DNA of 64,000 nucleotides from Paracamarosporium sp. OC-R06-R3 (lineage: Eukaryota > Ascomycota > Dothideomycetes > Pleosporales > Didymosphaeriaceae), in the NCBI GenBank assembly GCA_019828545.1, contig JACVRA010000185.1, positions 62,001 through 126,000 on the forward strand, in the 5' to 3' direction. The notes under the pieces are model-generated. The model ran no database searches, was not told where the DNA came from, and worked only from the letters and a program-made list of their open reading frames with translations. Both the position numbers and the translations under genes were made by a program. This document shows positions 10,971 to 23,431 of this stretch, in pieces (positions within the stretch are counted from its first letter, which is position 1; each line of letters begins with the position of its first letter).

Positions 10971-11749
10971 ATGGCCGAGGAATTTTTCCAAAAGATTAGC
11001 AACGAGTCCGCCGCGCTCAAAGCCGTCTTCAACTATGACAACTTCCGTCTCGCACCCGTTTTCGATGCAAAAGCGCAAGCTGCTTTCTTCCGAACAAACG
11101 AGAAACTGGAGCACGCAGTGTCAAATTCTAGGGCCCAAGGATTGCCGCCCATCAATGTGCTTCCTATGGCCGCACAGCATCTCTCTGTCTTGACGAAACT
11201 TGTCGGGGCGAAATCAGTATTGGAGATTGGAACGCTGGGTAACGGTTATTTCATCGCTTGTAATGGTAGATGGGCTGATAAACTGCAGGCGGCTATTCAT
11301 CCATCATCTTCGCCCAAGCCGGCGCCAAAGTAACATCCATCGAAATCGACCCCAAACACCGAGACGTCGCCCTCCAGAATGTTTCTGGTCTGGACGTCGA
11401 AATTCTCCTGGGCGCCGCACTCGATGTTCTGCCCAAGCTCGCTGAAGAGGGTCGCAAGTTCGACCTCGTCTTCATCGATGCGGACTTTGAGGATCAGTGG
11501 GAGCATTTCGATTGGGCGGTTAAACTGACGAGGTCTGGTGGGGGAATCTTTCTCGATGATGTTGTGCCGACTTTGATTAAGAATGGAGAGGTAGGTTTTG
11601 GACAGGAGGGAAATGGGAAGAGGAGTGTAATTGAACAGATTGGTGAGGATAAGAGGGTGAGCGCGAGTTTTGTGCCGGTTGTGGCAAACATGCAGCCAGT
11701 TTTTCCGGATCCATTGATGGTGGGGTTTATCCTGGCGGTAGTTGAGTAG
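10971..11749 (+). CDS. class I SAM-dependent O-methyltransferase (Methyltransf_3 family)
   Basis: Two exons: 10971-11238 and 11289-11749 (242 aa), joined through Gly at 'LEIGTLG|GYSSI'. The intron has a GTAACG donor and CAG acceptor. The glycine-rich SAM motif 'SVLEIGTLGGYSSI' is followed by an acidic residue in 'TSIEID' and by 'FDLVFIDADFEDQWEHFDW' and 'GGGIFLDDVV', the order seen in catechol- and caffeoyl-CoA-type O-methyltransferases, which use a divalent metal. The substrate is unknown. No biosynthetic core enzyme lies nearby, so there is no reason to place it in a secondary-metabolite cluster. Confidence 0.88.
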
Positions 11750-11903
11750 ACGGAACAGGTATGGAATATGCAAGTACAGCTCTGCTGTGTGTCTCAGGTC
11801 AAAATAAAATGTCATGTATTTCCAGAGGCTTGACCTATCACCGTATCGTGTTCGTTCTCCTCTCGCATGCCCCTATTGATATCTTTCTAATCGTCATTGT
11901 CAA

Positions 11904-12533
11904 CTATAGGGCCGAGTCGTTGGAACAAACGGTTTCGTCGAAAACAACCCTTTTAGTCACAAGCGTAATCTTTTTAGGCGCTTCCTCGAAATGCGGTCCA
12001 TGAGTCTTTAAAAGTTCCTCGCAAAACCCACAACCCCTTCTGAAATCATCGTACCCCTGATGGATCGGGCACGCGTTCCGCATCCGCTCCTCCCCTCTGT
12101 ATGCATCAATAAAGGTTTCAGTCTTCATATCTGTCCCACATCGTGTGATCTTGTTGCCACATCTTTCTGCAAGTGTCTCTACGTCGACGATGACTGTGAC
12201 GGCTTCGATATAACGTTTTCTTCCAATCCAGTCACGCAGGCCGTGAAGGAGAAAATAATCCGCTTCTGCTTCCAGTTTGTTGTAGAGTACGTAATCGAAT
12301 CCAGCCTCCCTTGTCCAAAATAGAGGAAATTTGGACGGACGACGCAAAAAATCGAGGATATGCTGGAAAGTATCGGCGTCTGCATCGACAAAGTAAGAGC
12401 CATCTTCCTGCTTGTCGCTACAGTCATCTCATCTAGTAAGGAGGCTCCGAAAATACGGCGAGTTCTCGAGGGAAGCTTTGTGTGTTCTAAATTTGCGGCC
12501 AGAGACATCAAGGACGATCAGATGGGAAGACAT
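11904..12533 (-). pseudogene. BTB/POZ domain protein with one in-frame stop
   Basis: From the ATG at 12533 the frame reads 'SGRKFRTHKASLENSPYFRSLL', then a TGA (12431-12429, codon 35), then continues in the same frame to 11904 with 'QEDGSYFVDADADTFQHILDFLRR' and 'LYNKLEAEADYFLLHGLRDWI'. This is a KCTD-type BTB fold; such proteins often serve as adaptors for cullin-3 ubiquitin ligases. The stop sits where related fungal BTB proteins usually carry Trp, so one TGG to TGA change would explain it. The rest (175 codons) is intact, with several Cys residues near the C-terminus. A 39-base intron removing the stop can be drawn but would delete the BTB core. Without the stop the protein would be 209 codons. 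Confidence 0.7.
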
Positions 12534-13635
12534 GGTAAGGCTGAATGAAGATTGCAAATGCTTTGAGGATATAGCACTGTAGGGTTGATACGAAGATGAT
12601 AGATGTCGATCGATGCGTTGAGAACATCCTAGGTGTCTTCAAAGATATATAATCTTATCTTTGAAGTACGTCATAAGCAAACTTACAGTTGCACGACATC
12701 GATATACCCCTCCTCGCTTCCAGCATGGTGGAACTTCAGAGACAAACGATGCCTAAATCTCTCGAATACGATTCGACATCCTTCACTCAATGAGACACAG
12801 CCCTCCTTTTGATAGTGTCAACATTCCACCAAGCCTTACCTCAAGAGAATCCAACTATATTGGCTACCCCCTTCGCCCATCCCTGAAAACCTCTACCACG
12901 ACATCCCTGCAACTTTCTTGTCAACGAGCTCACCTTTCTGGCTTGAGTTCGCGCCGATCCAGAATTCATTATAGTAGTGGCCTCATCTGACAATATTGGA
13001 ACCTTAACTGTAGTTTTTCGGATCCAGTTAATTCGTAGAACAGAAGAGAGAAGCTAGGAGCACGTGCACTGATCCCAGGAAATGTTACAGCGAGGCACAG
13101 GTGACAATGATTGGATGGGGAAATAACGTGGCTAGATCAATTTTGACGCACAAAAAACTATAGCTGCAACAAGTATTGAGGTTCGATTGTGGAGATGTGC
13201 CTTGTAGTAAAGAACGGAGATGTGAAGGGCAGGGTGAGGAGACATTAACACGTAATAGATAGGAGAGAGGATATCTCAGCCCGCATTATGGAATCCTTAC
13301 ATACAGAGGCCTTCAGTTCAGGAACGAGACATGGAGCGATGTGGGCCCACTTCCAACGCTTACGCTTCCTTAGTCGTAGATGTGGCAGAAAGTTGGGCCT
13401 GATTGAACAAGAACTTTGAGAGTCGTGCGCAGTGTGCAGTTAGGACTCTGATGCAGTGCAGCTGCAACGATGATTCGCCTATGTAATGAACCTACTAGAC
13501 AAGTCCGCGCAACATCCATCATGAATTACTTTGTAACCCCCAGCGACTCGATCTACGTATAGAACGAGACCGAAACGGAACGCAAACACAAGTCCACTGA
13601 CAGACAGTGTCGCTGATGAACATGCAACCACCATA
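12534..13635. other. intergenic region, no gene seen
   Basis: 1.1 kb upstream of the BTB frame and downstream of the SGNH hydrolase. An AT-rich TATA-like run (about 12654-12662) could belong to the BTB promoter. No coding signal recognised. Confidence 0.4.
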
Positions 13636-14765
13636 TCAAAACCACCAGTCGAACCAGAACGGCCTATTAGATGAAGCAGCACTGATTATGTAGAATTGTC
13701 CAGGATCTTTGTGTGGCCTTGTCGCAGTAGAGTAAGATAGCTGTGGCAGGGTCTCGGTGGCATTCTCAGATATGAAAGGCCCGGTAGGCGTTGCGGCGCT
13801 GAGTGCCGTTGCAACCGTGCTTTCAAGTGTCACAGACGGTGTGACTGGCGCTTTAATACCAGCAAGCTTGGGTGGCGCGTTGACGTCGGGCGGCCCTCCA
13901 TTTTGGGGCTCCACCAGTAGACCCTTATTGCTGGCCTCATATATTGCCTTCAGCCATGTCTCCGCTATCTTTTCATATCCTTCGTCGTTTGGATGCGTTC
14001 CATCGACCAGTTCATCCGCTCTAACGACCGGATATAAATCGGCGAGCACGATTCGTTCTTTCCTGTTCTGCTTACGCTTCACGAGGGACTCGTACTGGGG
14101 ATTGACAACCTCGCGAATACGCTCATCTTGTCCTTTGTGAGTATTGGTAAGCAGTGTCGAAACGATGATAGTGACGTTCGGAATCTTCTCGAAGAGGTAA
14201 TCGGTCAGATTACCCATGCGATCGCCAATGTTGTCGATAGGGAACTTGTCGCGAACCTCGTGAAGGACATCGTTGGTGCCAGCGCTACCTGTCTGTTAGA
14301 GACAAACTTGTGGTGAGCGAGGAAACTTTACTTGATGAGTATCAGATTCGGCTGGTATCGGATGGCTTGCTTGGCGAATGCAGCTACTTGGTCCAACCGC
14401 GCACCTGGATGACCCTCGTTGTTCTGTTGAAATCAATGGTGCTCGGACTAGCGTAACCATGAGAAACAAGTGGTGGATCTTACATTATCCAACATGTGTC
14501 CAGCGTGCACCGTTCCCACCATGTCCACAGTCGCGCTGCGCTGCTCTAGTAACTCGCACAGATACTCGCGATATCCGTTCCCATCGGTCGAGTACTGGCC
14601 CCATGTGATTGAGGCGCCGAGGGGCAGGATGCGCAATGGAAACTGAGGATAACCGGACACAATTGGACTATCGTCGCTCATTTTGTTGGGGTTGGAGAGA
14701 GGCTTCGCTCCTGCCTGGGCTAGGAGGGTGAGAATAGATGTTTTGATTAACATCGCCCCCCACAT
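13636..14765 (-). CDS. secreted SGNH/GDSL hydrolase (CE3-like esterase)
   Basis: Three exons: 14765-14484, 14423-14332, 14284-13636 (340 aa). An N-terminal hydrophobic segment (MLIKTSILTLLAQAG) looks like a signal peptide. The SGNH blocks follow in order: nucleophile Ser in 'ILPLGASITWG', a Gly block in 'NNEGHPGARLDQV', Asn in 'LILINAGTNDV' created by splicing at a TAG acceptor, and the Asp/His pair in 'DGTHPNDEGYEKIA'. This arrangement resembles carbohydrate-esterase family 3, which includes acetylxylan esterases; the actual substrate is unknown. The C-terminal 120 residues are Pro/Thr/Ser-rich and end in an aromatic tail (FWFDWWF), with no clear anchor. Confidence 0.85.
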
Positions 14766-15546
14766 GGTGTATGGTAGCAGGAATCCAACAGTAGACAGCG
14801 CGTGGTTTAGCGATTAAATCGAAGGAGCGCGGAGTTTGTGGAGAGAGTGATAGGCGCCGGAGGTCAATAAACTGGGAACGGGAAGCTACGACAAACGCAA
14901 TGTCGAAGCCACGCCGCTGTGGCTGGGTCATTACTTCCAATTTCAGTGCTCCTCCGTTGACCGAGAGACCTTTTCTACCTGAATGAATTCACCGTCACTA
15001 TAGCCGTATCAGGCTAGTGCAAGTTTTCAAGAGACGACACCGAACGGTGCGTAAGCCTGCACACAGCCCAGACAATTTATTGATACGTCATTTGTAGCGG
15101 CCACCGAACCGGTTATCTGCGATAGAATTGAGGGAATTGTCCCATTCTCTAAAGTATTCTTTGAGTAGCCTTTTCGCTTATTACCCGCAGTAGGAGACTG
15201 ACCGGTTCTCAGCCACTACCGCGTTTTCTTTTGGCCCGCTCCTTAAACTTGACTATAGGACTGGTTGTCCTTCTTCGATGAAAGATAGGTCACATAACCT
15301 GCCACAAAACGAGTGTTAGTATCTTTACAGAAACTTGCCTCTGAGTCTGATATACTTGCCATCACACAGCTAGTCTTGAGTTGTACGCCTTCTCGCGCCT
15401 GACAATGGAAGGACGCGGAAAGCTCCCTCTTATATTCGATACAGGTGTTTACTAACGACTGCCCGCACGTTTGGCCGAGAAAAGCCAATAGCATGCATAT
15501 AGCTGACTGGTTGAAAGCCTAAGTTAGAGCAACATATTTTACCCTC
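14766..15546. other. SGNH hydrolase promoter region
   Basis: 781 bases between the SGNH start and the stop codon of the WD40 gene, both on the minus strand. No gene or repeat recognised. Confidence 0.4.
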
Positions 15547-17432
15547 TCAACTGAGGCTCATCTTAACAACTACACCGCCCCAGCTTGACCACAGTTCCGG
15601 ATCGCCATTGTGGTCTTGCATGAATTTGAGGCATCTTATATGGACCTTAACGGGGCTTTCCTGGGGAATCTCCTTCAGCAGCTTGCCAGTCCACATATTG
15701 TAGATCTTGACAGCAGTCGAAGAACTCATATCCTGTGCTGCTGCAACGAGCCCAAGGTCAGGCTGTACGGCAACGTCTAGATAGAGGTCGTCTGTGTTGG
15801 TGTATTGAAAGCTCATGATCGGCTGCGACCTAGACATCTTTATTAGCGTGCAAGATCCAGTCAAGAAAATGGATGCTTCAAATGATCATGGAGTTACACA
15901 GGGCACACAAGCTTGAGCATTGTGCTTCAACTCTCCTCCTATGTTTAGATGTCACATACCAGTTGCCGGCGGACGTGTATTTCATCCTCTTCCGCATCTG
16001 ACGGCTTTCAGGACCAGGATACTGATCATTGAAGAATTTGTCAGTGTAGTGTCCTTGTGAATGCCTTGAAGATGTATCTCGTGAGCGAATGTCATACATG
16101 ACGAGGTTATTCTGCACACCGGCGCAGACAAGTCGGGTCGGGTCGTCAGCTCGTTTCAGTTTGGCAATGGGGAATGGGTTTGTCAGAATGTGGGATTGGC
16201 CATTTGAGCGAGTATCGTAAAGAATAATCTTACCACTCCGCTCGCCAAGAACGACCGTTGTTGGGGATAACCAATCAAGCGCCAACACATCGGTTTCTCT
16301 TCGTAAGGCCGTCGAGGAGTTCCAGTCGCCGGCAGGCGAGCGCGTAAAGAGCAGCATAGAAGAAGAAGCGGCTACGGCGAGGCTCTCTGTACCTGCTTGC
16401 GGTATGCTGTTCGGTGTAGATGTGTTCGATGGAGCGGCCGCGCCCCATATCGTTGAGCAATTCTTCGGGGTGAATTGCTGATTCACGTAGGGACCATCAA
16501 TATCTGGATCTGACTTATCGTAGGTTAGCATAAGCTTGCATAACTAGCAACACCCAAAAAGTACCCGATGTTAGTCTAAGATGGGCGATAGACTAGCTGG
16601 ATGCCGCCTAATGAATGTTATCTGCCTGCATGTGGACGGACTTACTAAATACACCACAGGAGGTCTATCAGATCCAAACGTAGTCGCAGCCAGCGCACCA
16701 GAACTCGGTAAATAAGTCAAGGACGATATCGATGATGTGAGCCTGGTGAGCATATCCCAAGGCTCAAAAGAGTACTCATTCAAATTCTCGGCGATAGAAG
16801 AACCAAAAGGCCTTCCGTTGGGTAGAGAAGCAGCTGCCATACCTTCATCGAGTTCAGAAGTCAGAAGTGGTATGCCGCTCTGCGGATTTCGCCGGCGCCG
16901 CCTAATAGCATTGTCTCCGTGGACAGCATAGAGGGTTTTCGTACGTGGGTCGCGATCAAAGAAGCGTATTATGCCGTGTGCTGGTTGCTCGACGACCTAT
17001 CGATAAGTCAGTAAGTGCATATCAACTACAAAGATACGCGGAAAGCTAAGAACGTTGTGTCACCCTAAGGTATGAAGTGCACAAGCCGATACGTACCGTC
17101 TTCATATTCTCCATGCCAGCCACACAAGCATCTGGCCAAACTCCATGCATATAATACGACGTCCGCCTCCCTCCAATCTCTCTATATAGGCCAGCCACCT
17201 GTGATCCACATCTCTCGTGTGTGTGTGGTCGCACGATAGTCTCTTTCTCCCTCTTCTCCCGCTGCTTCCTCGCATGCTTCTCAGCCGCAGCCTTTTTCTG
17301 CTCATTCCTCACATTTTGCAAAGTGTACTTTGCCTGTGATGGAAGCGCAGAATGAGTTTTCTGAATCTTGAAGTACTTTCCCTTTTCTGCATCGAAGTAG
17401 AAGCCTGGAATCACGCGTGGGTGCTCGGCCAT
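15547..17432 (-). CDS. WD40-repeat protein, DCAF4-like
   Basis: Four exons: 17432-17097, 16996-16646, 16543-15960, 15829-15547 (517 aa). The N-terminal 'IPGFYFDAEKGKYFKIQ' motif followed by a basic Lys/Arg/Ala-rich helix is typical of DCAF4-type proteins. The remainder has degenerate WD40 strands, for example 'DVLALDWLSPTTVVLGERSGKIILYDTRS', 'RLVCAGVQNNLVMYDIRS' and 'VKIYNMWTGKLLKEI'. DCAF proteins present substrates to DDB1-CUL4 ubiquitin ligases, and the role here is inferred from that. Intron 2 is about 100 bases, with a GACTAAC branch site 30 bases before its TAG acceptor. The last join (GNW|SQPIMSF) restores a Trp codon. Confidence 0.8.
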
Positions 17433-17964
17433 TATGTGTGTTGTAGGAGTAGCGTGTCCTCCCCGAGACAGGCAATACAGCTGACGGCGGTGCTAAAGCT
17501 TTTGGAAAGCGTGGGACGGTCTGCAAGGATGCCCAGTGGAATTGCAAACGGTGGCGTGCACGTGACAAGGTCGATGCAGGTACACATAGACAGGTGCTCC
17601 AGTACAGGCACACCGGCCAAGGCGAGATTTACAATCCCTCGAAAGCTGAATCCTGGGTTGTGAACGAGACGGACTTTTTGAAGCAGATGTAGTGATGAGT
17701 CGTTGTGCGACTCAGATGTTCATTTTTTCCCAGCTTGAGGTTGAGGTCGATTGTACCATGAGAGTTCGTAGACGCCAAAACATTTGCGCGAGTCAGGGAA
17801 ACGCGTCTTATCGATAACGCCAGTCCGGCGTCATCCCTCGGCATGACGACGCCACAGGCACAGGCTAGAACATCATTCTGACAGATTCGCCTTATTTTGT
17901 AATATATGGTATAGCATTCCTTCTTCACTGTCTGTTTTCTGTACTTTGCATACTCTGTTGCTTC
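17433..17964. promoter_or_regulatory. divergent promoter DCAF4-like / SELO
   Basis: 532 bases between two divergent start codons. It must hold both promoters; no specific element is convincing. Confidence 0.45.
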
Positions 17965-19988
17965 ATGCTCTCACGACTCCCAGCCTGCAAGCTCTCGAAT
18001 CCAAGCTTCAGACGATCGATCGCGACTTCTGTGCGCCTAAACCAAGTCATGGCGCATATCAATAATTCTTCGAATGGTGCGAACGGCGTGGACGGAACGT
18101 CGACACCTACAGGATCATACACCCTACAGACCCTCCCCAAATCCAACGTTTTCACATCAACCCTCCCACCCGATCCCTCCTTCCCGACGCCCTCGAGTTC
18201 GCACTCTGCACCACGCCAACAGCTCGGTCCTCGCCTCGTAAAAGAAGCCCTGTACACATACGTCCGCCCTGAACCTACAGAAGACCCTGAACTACTATGT
18301 GTCAGCCCCCGCGCGCTACGAGACATAGGCTTGAGCGAGGAGGAAGCACAAAGTGAAGAGTTCAAGGAGGTATTCTCAGGAAGTAAGATCTTGACGTGGG
18401 ATGAAAAAGAAAATGCAGAGGGTGGAGGTATATATCCGTGGGCACAGTGTTATGGCGGATACCAGTTTGGACAGTGGGCCGGCCAGTTGGGTGACGGAAG
18501 GGCGATCTCGCTGTTCGAGGCCACGAACGAGAAAACAGGCACAAGATATGAGATTCAGCTCAAAGGTGCAGGAAGAACACCATATTCGCGGTTCGCGGAC
18601 GGAAAAGCAGTGCTGCGGTCCTCGATCCGCGAGTTCGTCGTGAGCGAGTATCTCAATGCCATTGGCATTCCGTCGACGCGGGCTCTGTCCCTCACACATT
18701 GTAGAGGGAGCAAGGTTTTCAGAGAGAGGTTGGAGCCTGGCGCGATCGTAACGCGGTTTGCGCAGTCTTGGATCCGGTTTGGAACTTTTGACCTGCCTCG
18801 CATGCGGGGAGACCGCAAAGTACTACGACAGTTGGCAGACTACACTGCCGAGCATGTCTACGGCGGGTGGGATACGCTACCCTCCAAACTGCCGTCAGGT
18901 GACCCCAAATCCACGCACTCTAGCACTACCACCGGCATACCAAAGGACACCATTGAAGGCGAGGAATTGGAAGAAGAGAACCGCTACACCCGTCTATACC
19001 GCGCGGTCATCCGCCGCAACGCCCAGACCGTAGCAAAATGGCAAGCATATGGCTTCATGAATGGAGTGTTAAACACAGATAACACTTCAATCCTCGGACT
19101 GTCCATCGACTTTGGACCCTTCGCCTTCCTAGATACATTCGATCCTACATATACCCCGAATCACGATGACCACATGCTGCGATACTCGTACAGAAATCAG
19201 CCTACAATCATCTGGTGGAACCTTGTGCGACTAGGTGAAGCACTCGGCGAGCTAATGGGCGCCGGTTCCAAAGTCGACGACTCTACCTTCGTATCCGATG
19301 GCGTAAAAGAGGAAGAGGCGGGTGAGCTAGTCAAGCGCGCTGAGGGCATCATCGAGCGCTGCGGCGAAGAATTCAAAGCCGTCTTCCTGTCGCATTACAA
19401 GGAGCTCATGACAGCCCGACTTGGTCTGAAATCGCAAAAGGATTCAGATTTTAACGAATTGTTCTCGGAGTTGCTCGATTTCTTGGAAGCATACGAACTC
19501 GATTTCCATCACGCGTTCAGAAAGCTATCTTACTTCAAGCTGAACGAGTTGGAGACGGAGCAGTCTAGGAAGGACATCGCAGGCCGATTCTTCCGCTTCA
19601 ACGAGGCCCCAGGACAGGAAGCTGAATCCCGCTCGCGCATCGCTAAGTGGCTGGAGAAGTGGGCAGCAAGAGTGAAAGAAGATAATCCTCACGACGAGGA
19701 AAGACAGAAGGCTATGCTTGCTGTTAACCCTAAGGTATGAAACCACCTTGAGTAGAATATTTGTGCAAGATTGCTAACATGAGGTAGTTTGTTCCCCGTT
19801 CATGGGTCCTCGACGAACTAATTGATCGCGTGGAGAAGAAGGGCGAGCGCGATATTCTACCTGCCATTATGAAACTGAATCTCGATCCGTTCAAGGAGAA
19901 TTGGGGCTGGAACGAGTCTGAAGAGGAGCGCTTTTGCGGCGATGTGCCGAAGTACAAGGGCATGATGCAGTGTAGTTGTAGCTCGTAG
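17965..19988 (+). CDS. FMP40: mitochondrial protein adenylyltransferase SelO (Fmp40)
   Basis: Two exons: 17965-19734 and 19788-19988 (656 aa). The N-terminus is rich in Arg/Ser and lacks acids over 25 residues, consistent with a mitochondrial presequence. SelO hallmarks follow: 'YPWAQCYGGYQFGQWAGQLGDGRA', 'YEIQLKGAGRTPYSRFADGKAVLRSSIREF', 'GIPSTRALS', 'AYGFMNGVLNTDNTSILGLSIDFGPFAFLD'. This pseudokinase-fold family transfers AMP to mitochondrial proteins and is linked to redox stress. The protein ends CSCSS. In animals the residue near the C-terminus is selenocysteine; here it is an ordinary Cys codon, as expected in fungi. The intron just before the last 66 codons has a GTATGA donor and a GCTAAC branch point. 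Confidence 0.93.
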
Positions 19989-20091
19989 AGCGTACATAGT
20001 CTCATACAAGACGTAGGATACCAAGCCATGAACGCGCAAGGCTTTGAAAGTCCGGATGATTGTAACTTTAGATTTTAATGGAACTAATCGC

Positions 20092-21620
20092 CTAGTCAAC
20101 ACCTCCCACGAGATACTCTCCAACCTCCAGGTTCACGCCGCGTCCGAGTGACCGCGCATACTCCCATCCGAAATTTACTCTCCATTTTGCGCCCGGGTCG
20201 AGCACGTCAGAAGATCCTACACCGCCAGCCCTTACTAGCAGCCGCATGCTCGTCAACGTCGCAATTTGTGTGTACAAGTCGGCAACCTGCGGCACTGTAT
20301 CTATGAGTAACGACCTGAAAATAGCCAGCAGCCTGTCTAGGGAAAACGGGCTAGGCGTAAGAAGGTGTCTGCTAATCTTCCTATGCTTGGACTTGGTAAC
20401 GCCTGCAGTAATAGAAGGCGCCCGTCGCTTATTCTTCCGCTTGTCGGTGTGCTTCATGAAATACGTTACATCTGTACGAGAAGGGTTGTAGCTTGCGAGA
20501 TAGGCGGCAATGAGGAGATGCGTTGTATAATATGGTAAGTCATGGGCGATCGTCCTAATTCTTCTCTTTGTGCTGGGTGTGGCTGGCACTACAGTTCCGT
20601 TGGTAACAGCTGTATTCGCACCAAAGTTGCTGTTATCTGAAATGATTTTATCCAGTACACTGTCTTCGACCTGGAATAATGCCCTTCTATTCACCATGAG
20701 GCGGGAGAAGTCCCGCGTGCCGAACGCGCCGTTGACGATGGGCTCGACAAAAGGACGCCATAGCCTTTTCGCGGCTAGACGGAAGCTGATGAGGTCGCGT
20801 CCGGTATGTTTACTCAACGCATCGTATACAGTCGCTATAAATCGTCCCCAGAGCCAAGCATCGTCTTCAGCCGCGAGATCAGGCGTGTAGTCAGGATACA
20901 GTTCTTCGCTCGGCGGCTGTAGAAAGATTTTCGGAGGATTCCTTCCCAGGATCGTAAGGAGAGAAGCGCGGTTATAGGTCGGGAAGTGGAGATGCGGTAC
21001 ACCAGGGCGGTGGAGTGCATGCGGTATAGGTAGCGTAGTCACCAAGATGATTGAGAGATTGGGAATCTTATGTCCTTGTAAGCAATATCCGATGCTGGGA
21101 GACGATGTGAACATACACTTTCTCTAAACCTTGCCAGCGCGGGTAAAAGTGTCGGAGGTGCCTCTCTCTGCTTATCGATTCCATCGAGCACCAGCACCAA
21201 CTTCCCTTTCCCCTCTAGCATTCTGCCCAGCGCCACGGCTAGACTACTCAAGTTCTCCGTCCTCGCATACGGTCTTCGGTCTAGTTTCTCACCGTAATGT
21301 TCGTCCAACGCATCCAGACATGATGCGACAGTTCGCTCCAGTAGATGCCTTCCCGTTATGCATTCCTTCGAGTTGACAATAGCGTAGGGAAGCGAAGATA
21401 GTTCGAGATATGAGCGAATTAAGGAGGATTTACCGGTCGCGGTGAGACCGTGAGCGACGAGAAGGGAGGGTGATGGTAAGTGTCTCTGTGGGTTGTCAGC
21501 ATGCCTCCCGGATTGGGATTGGGCGTCGCAAACATTATATAGCACCGCTAATTGCTGGATCTGCGATTCACGACAGGCGAAATCGATCTGAAGTTGTTGA
21601 AGAATCTCGTCGGGTAGCAT
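20092..21620 (-). CDS. ORC5: origin recognition complex subunit 5
   Basis: Two exons: 21620-21119 and 21074-20092 (494 aa). The AAA+ part carries a Walker A motif in 'AHGLTATGKSS' (about residues 58-66) and a Walker B-like 'KLVLVLDGID'. The second exon continues with 'IPNLSIILVTTLP', 'YNRASLLTILG', and the C-terminal Orc5 region with 'DLPYYTTHLLIAAYLASYNPSRTDVTYF', a strong family signature. Orc5 is an ATP-binding subunit of the complex that marks replication origins. The 44-base intron (GTGTAT donor, AAG acceptor) is short, and its exact acceptor is less certain than the others. The start chosen is the ATG at MLPDEIL; an upstream in-frame stretch of 35 codons seems unlikely to be coding. Confidence 0.92.
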
Positions 21621-22101
21621 ATTCGTTGTGCTCTTCTTGTTAGGCTGAGTTGCGGCCACTTGAGATTGAAGATGAATGAGAACCGACGCGCGAGATGCAC
21701 TGACGCGCCGCGTTGGCACGTGCACCTAGTTTCACAGGCACAAAATGGGTGATGCAAGAAACGAGACTCGTCTGCAAATAGATTTCTTTTCTGTCATCCC
21801 TAAAATTGCTTTGTACATAGCCAATCCCCAGAGATATCGATGTTCCTTGGGGAGAAGACCTGTACAAAGCGAGTGCAGCCTGGAATATATACGAACAGCA
21901 GGAGAGACGGAACTCTGTGTGCGCATTCCTCAACAAGAGTGTACTAGAAGTTCGTCAGAAGTCTATTTTTGCAATAATTTACAGTTTCGTCAGGCACCCG
22001 AGTCTTCTGATTAGGACAAATCATGCCGTCATAACATGCTGAACGCCTATGCAATGCTGAAGTATCCAATTCAACACAGTCCACCATCTCGAGAGCAATT
22101 C
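21621..22101. other. ORC5 upstream region / TAD3 3' side
   Basis: 481 bases between the ORC5 start and the TAD3 stop, both on the minus strand. No gene recognised. Confidence 0.4.
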
Positions 22102-23431
22102 CTAAACATGCACAATGTCCGCAATGTCCGCAGCGTTTGTGCTCGATGCGTCCTTGCCCGGGCATTCCCAAGCTAGAAACTTCCAGTTCAGCTCGCTCGG
22201 TCGCCAGAAAATGCCATGCTGCAGACCTTTTCCGGGGTTGGCGGCGTTTCCAGCAGTATCGGCAGTCATGCCTCCTGTCAGTGGCATCCGCTTGCCGAAG
22301 ATGCAGCGCCTGAATCGGGAGTGTAGAATAGCCATAGAACACATGACACAGGGCTCATGCGTCAGGTAGATATCCAGATCCACGCATAGGTAACCATTGG
22401 CCGTAATGTTGTCCTTGTCGTAGGGTGTCTTCTCGGCCTCCGTAAGGGGAACATCGCAGAACAAAGATCGGTCCAGCAGAGTTGGGCTCGAGCCTGCCAT
22501 GCGAAGTCGTTTCTTGGCTACCATGGCGATAGCACGCTGGACCGAGTGTGCCATGACATTTCCAGGCCCTGAATGAGCTTCAGCTTCACCGATGGGAGAA
22601 CGCCAGCGGCAATCGCCTGCTACGGCAATAACCTCGGATGTTCCACGAGTGCGATCTACGATGACGCAGCCAACCTTCTCGCCGACTCCAAGCTCGGAGA
22701 TCTCAGCAGCAGCGGTGCCAGCAAGCGCAAGCCAATCGTTAGCTTCAGGCTCAATCTCGTCGGTATTGCGGGCAACTAGACTTGGATGGGGTCCGTAGGG
22801 ATTCGTGTTTTTGTACGCGATGGGCCAGTACTGCTCGCTCCACTGGTTTGCTTGTTCGGTCGACGTCGGTGCCAGAGCCGGGACCGTCACATACAGCAAC
22901 TTCGGGTAGATGTTCATGGTACTGAACGGCGGATTCTTGCGAAGTACAGCAAGCAGTTCGGCGGGCTTGAAACATCGGGTCGGGCAAAGCAGGAAGAAGC
23001 GCACTGTATCCTCATCTTTAGTAACAGATTCATCATCAGAAGGCGGAAGGGGGATAAATAAAGATGCTGGGGAAGGCTCCTCCTCGTCACTACTGCAGAT
23101 ACCTCTTTGGAGCCTCGCAGGCGGGTAGAACTGCTTTTGCAGGTGCGCCGGAAGATACTTGAACTGGACGACGCGGCGAAGGTGGGAAATCTCGGAGGCT
23201 TTGAAGTCGGGAGCGGCAGCGTGGATCGCGCTGGAAGTTGTTAGCATAGATCGCAGTCTTTGCCTGTGTGCTGGCGTGACACAGTGACATGGCAACTCAC
23301 TCCTTGACGCCGTTGGCGAAGCGGGCGGGAATCTCGACGACGTAGACGGTGTGCGTCTCGTGGCTGGCTCGAACCTCGTCCTTGGTTCTCAGCGGGACGA
23401 GCTGCCCGGCGGGGGCGGCGTCGGCACCCAT
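22102..23431 (-). CDS. TAD3: tRNA-specific adenosine deaminase subunit Tad3
   Basis: Two exons: 23431-23301 and 23230-22102 (419 aa). The C-terminal deaminase fold has zinc ligands in 'EPCVMCSMAILHSRFRR' and the first ligand in 'NVMAHSVQRAI'. The catalytic Glu of the usual HAE is replaced (HSV), the mark of the non-catalytic Tad3/ADAT3 subunit, which pairs with Tad2 to convert A34 to inosine in tRNA anticodons. The N-terminal half ('VRFFLLCP', 'LLYVTVPALAPTS') matches the Tad3-specific extension. The first exon encodes 'HETHTVYVVEIPARFANGVK'. An acidic low-complexity loop lies near residue 110. Confidence 0.9.

Noticed and set aside
12455..12493. A 39-base intron that would remove the TGA from the BTB gene
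   Set aside because: It is shorter than any other intron here and would delete part of the conserved BTB core.
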